Shown one piece after another: positions 59,339 to 64,000 of a DNA stretch of 64,000 bases (within the stretch, counting starts at the first letter, position 1; every line of letters begins with the position of its first letter). The notes beneath the pieces were generated by a model. The model ran no database searches. It was given only the letters and a program-made list of their open reading frames with translations, and was not told where the DNA came from. Made by a program: the position numbers and the translations under genes. Origin of the DNA: Sphingobacterium sp. B16(2022). GTDB taxonomy: Bacteria; Bacteroidota; Bacteroidia; Sphingobacteriales; Sphingobacteriaceae. The DNA is taken from the NCBI RefSeq assembly GCF_012030425.1, contig NZ_JAAUVN010000003.1:857354-921353 (forward strand), written 5' to 3'.

Positions 59339-62300
59339 TATTCGTCAGTTCAGGATTGTGTTTCTTTATTCTAGACCACATTAAATAGATTGCAGGAATC
59401 ACAAATAAAGTCAATACGAGTGAAAACATAGTTCCTCCTACGATAACAACGCCCATTCCTATACGACTTGTAGAGGCTGCTCCCAATGACAAGGCAATCG
59501 GCAATGCTCCAAGCGCGATTGCTAAAGACGTCATTAAAATCGGGCGTAATCGTCCAGCAGAAGCCTCAACAATTGCATCATATTTAGATTTCCCCTCTTC
59601 TCTTAACTGATTGGCAAATTCTACAATTAGAATACCATTTTTCGTTACCAGTCCAATCAACATAATCGTTCCAATCTGACTAAATATATTCCAAGACTGA
59701 CCAAATAACCAAAGTGAAAATAATGCTCCTGCAACGGCTAGTGGTACTGTAATAATAATGACGAAAGGGTCAATAAAACTTTCGAATTGCGCTGCTAAAA
59801 TCAAATAAATTAAAAGTAAAGCCAAACCAAAGGCAAACATTGTATTGGATCCACTCTCTTTAAAATCTCTCGACTCACCACCTAAATCTGTCGTAAAAGT
59901 CTCATCCAGTACCTTGGCTTTAATCCGGTCCATTGCTTCTATTCCTTCTCCTAAACTCTTTCCTGGGGCTAAACCAGCAGAAACAGTAGCAGACATGTAG
60001 CGATTATTATGATATAGCTGAGGAGGGCTGCTCCGTTCCTCAATCTTTACAATATTATCCAGCTGAATCAATTGTCCATCCTTGTTCTTAACAAAGATCG
60101 AGGCAAGGTCGAGTGGCGTACTCGTATCTTTTTTATCAAACTGACCAATAACTTGGTACTGACGCCCATTCATCATAAAATACCCAAATCGCTGTCCAGA
60201 AAGAGACATTTGTAATGTTTGAGCAACATCTAATATAGAAACACCTAAACTTAGGGCCTTTTCACGGTCAATATTGACATAAAGCTCAGGTTTATTGAAT
60301 TTCAAATTAACATCAGAGATTGAAAAAGTTGGATCATCATTCACCGCGTCCATAAATTCAGGTATTTTCTCTTCCAACTTCTGAAAATTAGGAGCCTGTA
60401 TAATATATTGAACAGGTAGCCCTCCTCTTCTATTCACAGAGATAGTCGGTTGTTCCATAACTGAAACCTTAGCTTCAGAAGAAGATCGCGTTAAACGGGA
60501 CAAATCACGTGCTATTTCCGCCTGCGTACGCTCTCGGTCCTCCTGCTGTACAAGACCAAGACGAATCATACCACTATTAGCCGCGGCTGACCCAAATCCG
60601 GGAGAAGTAATCACCAAACTGACATCTTTTTCAGGAACTGAATCATTGACAAGAGTTGTTAATTCAGTCATAAAACGATCCATATAATCATAAGATACAC
60701 CCTCAGGAGCAGTGACTCGCACTGTCAGATAGCTTCTATCGTCATAGGGAGCCGTTTCCTTTGGTAATAAGCTAAAGAAAAGATAAATAAGACCAAAACA
60801 AGCTAAAACAATTGGATAACTGATCCATTTCTTTTTCAAAAATTTTATCAGAGAACTTGCATATCCATCTGTTAGCGCCACAAAATAAGGTTCTGTCCGA
60901 TCATAAAATTTAGTTTTCTTCTGTTCTCCGCCCTTCATTAAATAAGCATTCAACATCGGAGTTAATGTTAAGGAAACAAATGCTGAGATAAGTACAGCAG
61001 CTCCAATAACGATTCCGAACTCCCTAAAAAGCCGACCTACGAATCCCTCTAAAAACACGACTGGTAAGAATACAGCGGCAAGTGTAATAGAAATCGATAT
61101 AACAGCAAAGAAAATTTCATTAGAACCTTTAATAGCCGCCTGAATAGGAGACATACCTTCTTCCACTTTCTTAAATATATTCTCTGTGACGACGATACCA
61201 TCATCAACAACAAGTCCTGTAGCAAGAACGATCGCTAATAACGTTAACACATTAATCGAGAAACCACAGAGATACATCACAAAAAATGTAGCAATTAATG
61301 AAACAGGTATATCAATTAAAGGTCGAAATGCAATCGACCAATCCCGAAAGAATAAGAAAATGATGAGGACCACCAGTACAACAGAAATCAATAATGTTTC
61401 CGCGACTTCTAGAACAGCACGCTTAACAAAAAGCGTATTATCAAGCGCTATTTTCATGACAATATCATCAGGGAGGTCCTTTTTCAACTGATCAAATTCC
61501 TTGTAGAAACTTTTTGCAATTTCCAGATAATTCGTACCGGGCTGTGGGATCACAGCCATACTCAACATGGGTAATCCTGAGTCAGACATTTTAGTTTCGA
61601 AATTTTCAGCCTCTAGCGCAGCTTTCCCAACATCACTCAGACGGATAATACTATTTCCTGTCGATTTAATAATAATATTATTAAACTCCTCTTCCGAAGC
61701 CAAGTTACCGATGGTCTTTACTGTCAGCTCCGTGTTAGAACCCGTTAATTTACCAGAAGGTAATTCAACATTCTGTAGGTTTAAAGCAGATCGCACATCC
61801 AGAACAGTAACACCATAAGAATTCAATTTGACTGGATCTAGCCAAAGTCGCATAGCATATTTCTTCTGCCCCCAGATTTGTACCGAACTAACCCCTGGAA
61901 TTGTTTGAAGACGCTGTGAAATCGTATTTTCAGCATAATCAGACAATTCCAAAATATTCTTTTCAGAACTTTGCACTGTCATGGTAATAATAGGTTCAGA
62001 GTCTGCATCAGCTTTTGATACCACAGGTGCTGCATCAATATCCTGAGGTAGACTTCGAACAGCCTGTGACACCTTATCGCGCACATCATTTGCCGCTTCC
62101 TCTAGGTTTTTACCTAGATTAAATTCCACCGTTATATTACTAGTACCTTGATTACTCGATGAGGAAATATTTCGGATCCCATCGATGGAATTAATAGCCT
62201 TCTCCAAAGGTTCCGTAATCTGAGACTCGATAATATCGGCATTAGCACCAGCGTAACTTGTCCTAACCGATATTTGAGCCGGGTCAATAGAAGGGAATTC

Positions 62301-62405
62301 TCGTACACCCAAGTAGGAATAACCAATGATACCAAATAAGATCAACATCAAATTCAGTACAATAGTTAATACTGGGCGTTTAATACTTGTTGTAGATAAA
62401 CTCAT
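59328..62405 (-). CDS. RND-family (AcrB-like) multidrug/solute efflux pump
   Basis: A 1025-residue inner-membrane RND transporter that exports substrate using the proton-motive force. Typical features: start SLSTTSIKRPVLTIVLNLMLILFG; TM4 with the paired proton-relay acidic residues (VVDDGIVVTENIF); twelve membrane helices in two halves of six, separated by two large periplasmic domains; end with IYLMWSRIKKH. It resembles the HAE1 group (multidrug type), not the heavy-metal group. The substrate is unknown. Confidence 0.94.
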   Translation of the reverse strand: MSLSTTSIKRPVLTIVLNLMLILFGIIGYSYLGVREFPSIDPAQISVRTSYAGANADIIESQITEPLEKAINSIDGIRNISSSSNQGTSNITVEFNLGKNLEEAANDVRDKVSQAVRSLPQDIDAAPVVSKADADSEPIITMTVQSSEKNILELSDYAENTISQRLQTIPGVSSVQIWGQKKYAMRLWLDPVKLNSYGVTVLDVRSALNLQNVELPSGKLTGSNTELTVKTIGNLASEEEFNNIIIKSTGNSIIRLSDVGKAALEAENFETKMSDSGLPMLSMAVIPQPGTNYLEIAKSFYKEFDQLKKDLPDDIVMKIALDNTLFVKRAVLEVAETLLISVVLVVLIIFLFFRDWSIAFRPLIDIPVSLIATFFVMYLCGFSINVLTLLAIVLATGLVVDDGIVVTENIFKKVEEGMSPIQAAIKGSNEIFFAVISISITLAAVFLPVVFLEGFVGRLFREFGIVIGAAVLISAFVSLTLTPMLNAYLMKGGEQKKTKFYDRTEPYFVALTDGYASSLIKFLKKKWISYPIVLACFGLIYLFFSLLPKETAPYDDRSYLTVRVTAPEGVSYDYMDRFMTELTTLVNDSVPEKDVSLVITSPGFGSAAANSGMIRLGLVQQEDRERTQAEIARDLSRLTRSSSEAKVSVMEQPTISVNRRGGLPVQYIIQAPNFQKLEEKIPEFMDAVNDDPTFSISDVNLKFNKPELYVNIDREKALSLGVSILDVAQTLQMSLSGQRFGYFMMNGRQYQVIGQFDKKDTSTPLDLASIFVKNKDGQLIQLDNIVKIEERSSPPQLYHNNRYMSATVSAGLAPGKSLGEGIEAMDRIKAKVLDETFTTDLGGESRDFKESGSNTMFAFGLALLLIYLILAAQFESFIDPFVIIITVPLAVAGALFSLWLFGQSWNIFSQIGTIMLIGLVTKNGILIVEFANQLREEGKSKYDAIVEASAGRLRPILMTSLAIALGALPIALSLGAASTSRIGMGVVIVGGTMFSLVLTLFVIPAIYLMWSRIKKHNPELTNIED

Positions 62406-62414
62406 ATAACACGA

Positions 62415-63473
62415 TTAACGTAATTTAACCTTCACTTTAACATCATTCTTCAGCGACATTACTCCTGTAGTCAAAACAGTATCACCGTTCATTAAACCAG
62501 ACAATACATTCACCTTATCCTTAGTTCTTCCTCCTGTTTCTACAATCACCTCTCTTGCTTTCCCCTCTTTTACAACAAATACTTTCTTTCCATTCTGTAT
62601 AGGAATTAGTGCTTCGGAAGGAACCATTAAAGCATCATCAATGCTCTCCAGTGGTAAGATCACATTCACAAAGACACCAGGAACAAATTTATTATTTGAA
62701 TTATCAGCACGAGCTTTTATTAGTAAAGTTCGAGTTGTCAAATCAACAGCAGGATCAATAGCAAAAATTTCTGCTGCAAAAACCTCCTTAGATTCAGGAA
62801 TTGTAAATGAAATCTTTTTACCCACCGACACTCTTCTTACATACTTTTCTGGGATCGCAAATGATAATTTAACACGATCTGACTTTACAAGTTTCGCAAT
62901 AGGGGTAGTAGGAGTGATATATGCGCCTTTAGATACAGATCGCAAACCAATTATTCCAGAAAATGGTGCCCGTATGTATGTTTTAGATAATTGTGCTTCG
63001 ATATATGCGATTTGCGATTTCGCCGTTCTATAATCAGCACTTGCAATATCATACTCCTCTTGACTAATCGCCTCTTTCTCCAGTAGCAGTTTTGCTCTTC
63101 GTTCATTTTCCGAAGTCAATTGCGTTCTTGTTTTAGCTTGCTCTAATTGTGCTAATAAATCTGAGGCAACGATTTTCACAAGTATAGCACCTTTGTTTAC
63201 GCGACTTCCTTCAGAAAAATTTAATTGATCTATTAATCCAGAAACCTCAGAACGAATTTCCACTTGTTCATCTGGTTCAATGGTACCTGTCAGATTAAGG
63301 TTATCAGCGAACGATTCAGCAAAAATAACAGCACCATATACAGACATGGTAGCCGCTTTTCCTTTTCCGGCTGTCGGAACTTCATTCTTCTCTTTATTTG
63401 TCGTTATTCTTTGCCAGATCAAGTATCCAAATACAAGAATTAGTAGCGCAATGACAATATATTTAATTTTCAT
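62415..63473 (-). CDS. Periplasmic adaptor (membrane fusion protein) of the RND pump
   Basis: Joins the inner-membrane pump to the TolC channel. About 352 residues from the preferred Met (MKIKYIVIALLILVFGYLIW membrane anchor). The frame is open to 63521, but that extension is unlike family starts. It contains a biotinyl-lipoyl-like domain (EVRSEVSGLIDQLNFSEGSRVNKGAILVKI-like, seen as QVEIRSEVSGLIDQLNF), an alpha-hairpin (LLAQLEQAKTRTQLTSENERRAKLL) and beta-barrel domains. It is the first gene of the mfp-acrB-tolC operon. Confidence 0.92.
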   Translation of the reverse strand: MKIKYIVIALLILVFGYLIWQRITTNKEKNEVPTAGKGKAATMSVYGAVIFAESFADNLNLTGTIEPDEQVEIRSEVSGLIDQLNFSEGSRVNKGAILVKIVASDLLAQLEQAKTRTQLTSENERRAKLLLEKEAISQEEYDIASADYRTAKSQIAYIEAQLSKTYIRAPFSGIIGLRSVSKGAYITPTTPIAKLVKSDRVKLSFAIPEKYVRRVSVGKKISFTIPESKEVFAAEIFAIDPAVDLTTRTLLIKARADNSNNKFVPGVFVNVILPLESIDDALMVPSEALIPIQNGKKVFVVKEGKAREVIVETGGRTKDKVNVLSGLMNGDTVLTTGVMSLKNDVKVKVKLR

Positions 63474-63640
63474 AATCCAGTATAGCATATAGAAATGCGT
63501 AAAATACATTTCAATATTCAAGTTTATAAAAATTTAACGACTAAATAAGTAGAACTTCGTAATATTGTTATGATAATAACAGAATAAATAATACCATTAT
63601 AAATTCCAATTGTACAATTACAGATCTATAAAAAAGCATT

Positions 63641-63689
63641 ATACAGCAAAAAGCCTCTAGAATATAATTCTAGAGGCTTTTTGCTGTAT
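63641..63689 (-). terminator. rRNA operon terminator, 23-bp perfect stem
   Basis: Perfect 23-bp inverted repeat with an ATA loop; inner sequence CCTCTAGAAT, outer CAGCAAAAAG. In minus-strand direction it starts 8 nt beyond the last 5S gene and is followed by a T6 run. It ends the rRNA operon before the RND operon. Confidence 0.92.
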
Positions 63690-63696
63690 AAAAAAA

Positions 63697-63801
63697 GGCA
63701 TCGACCTACTCTCCCACCTGTTACGGCAATACCATCGGCTCTGGCGGGCTTGACTTCTCTGTTCGGAATGGGAAGAGGTAGACACCGCCGATATAGACAC
63801 C
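63697..63801 (-). rRNA. rrf: 5S ribosomal RNA, copy 1 (distal)
   Basis: About 105 nt matching 5S rRNA on the minus strand: 5' GGTGTCTATATCGGCGG, central CCATTCCGAACAGAGAAG and the CCGATGGTATTGCCG loop E region, 3' AGTAGGTCGATGCC. Helix I pairs GGTGTC with GATGCC. It is the second of two tandem 5S genes at the end of an rRNA operon that continues off the right edge. Ends are approximate by a few nucleotides. Confidence 0.95.
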
Positions 63802-63852
63802 TAAAATATTTTGAATCAACAATGTTGATGTAAACAAATCAGATTAAAGCAA

Positions 63853-63875
63853 AATAGCCTTGTTAAAAGGCTATT
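63853..63875 (-). terminator. Small hairpin between the two 5S genes
   Basis: 8-bp stem AATAGCCT/AGGCTATT with a 7-nt loop, 12 nt beyond the copy-2 5S 3' end, followed by TTTTGCTTT on the minus strand. It could act as a weak terminator or a processing site. Confidence 0.5.
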
Positions 63876-63887
63876 CTGTATAAAAAA

Positions 63888-63992
63888 GGCACCGACCTAC
63901 TCTCCCACCTGTTACGGCAATACCATCGGCTCTGGCGGGCTTGACTTCTCTGTTCGGAATGGGAAGAGGTAGACACCGCCGATATAGGCACC
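63888..63992 (-). rRNA. rrf: 5S ribosomal RNA, copy 2 (proximal)
   Basis: A 105-nt copy identical to copy 1 except for two positions that pair with each other in helix I (GGTGCC with GGTGCC). It is followed by the same CTGTATAAAAAA stretch as copy 1, so the unit repeats every 191 bp. The 23S gene is expected to the right of the window. Confidence 0.95.
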
Positions 63993-64000
63993 TAAAATGT

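Noticed and set aside
63520..63640. Small gene or RNA between the RND operon and the rRNA terminator
   Set aside because: AT-rich sequence with only a 5-bp inverted repeat; no frame or structure of interest.
1..64000. Prophage, transposon, CRISPR, tRNA or defence island
   Set aside because: No transposase, integrase, repeat-spacer array, tRNA cloverleaf or known defence gene was recognised; gene content is core metabolism, envelope and transport.

Overview
The window comes from a member of the Bacteroidota, most likely Sphingobacteriaceae (Sphingobacterium- or Pedobacter-like). This rests on low G+C, near absence of Shine-Dalgarno sequences, repeated promoter -7 boxes of the Bacteroidota form TAnnTTTG, a TonB/ExbB/ExbD/ExbD operon with a PstS-like lipoprotein, a Bacteroidota-type omega-like RNA polymerase subunit, and a carboxypeptidase-domain/beta-barrel outer-membrane protein. 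It is almost entirely core chromosome. I saw no insertion sequence, prophage, CRISPR array, tRNA or transfer island.

Left part (1-13.3 kb, all minus strand): the start of a complex I operon (nuoA-B-C-D-E-F and the 5' part of nuoG, running off the left edge); an energy-transduction operon exbB-exbD-exbD-tonB, then a small membrane protein, a PstS-like lipoprotein and a TPR protein; a YciH/SUI1 protein and a lipid kinase. metK (plus strand) follows a promoter and a strongly structured, about 130-nt leader RNA that I could not match to a known riboswitch class.

Middle (14.9-36 kb): a MoxR/DUF58/DUF4350/DUF4129/multi-pass/SpoIIM cluster with a divergent RDD gene; fabD, an M16 protease and a GNAT acetyltransferase; a large outer-membrane beta-barrel protein; rnhB; a YfhO-type membrane protein; a Trk/Ktr potassium uptake pair; and an AsmA-like protein. 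A 16-bp parS-like palindrome (TTTCACGTGAAA core) lies between the AsmA-like gene and trkH.

Right part (35.8-64 kb): an unfamiliar overlapping pair (TIM-barrel-like lipoprotein plus 803-residue helical-repeat protein), rsgA, polA, a MORN-type secreted protein, psd, a PhoR-like histidine kinase, then a DUF47/PiT phosphate uptake operon preceded by 11-bp-phased TTAACA repeats resembling a Pho box. Next come an OmpA-type porin, TPR protein-aroE, an MBL hydrolase-FtsX permease pair, a small secreted protein, a NifU-type protein, the bamD-omega-coaBC operon, an SRPBCC protein, an RND efflux operon (MFP-AcrB-TolC) and two tandem 5S rRNA genes at the end of an rRNA operon entering from the right.

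Two themes cut across the window. At least four genes have a TAnnTTTG box exactly 4 nt before the start codon, which predicts leaderless mRNAs. Intrinsic terminators are long perfect palindromes, some shared by convergent genes or embedded in coding ends. The best candidates for undescribed biology are the metK leader, the Pho-box-like array, the leaderless promoter class and the TIM-barrel/repeat protein pair.
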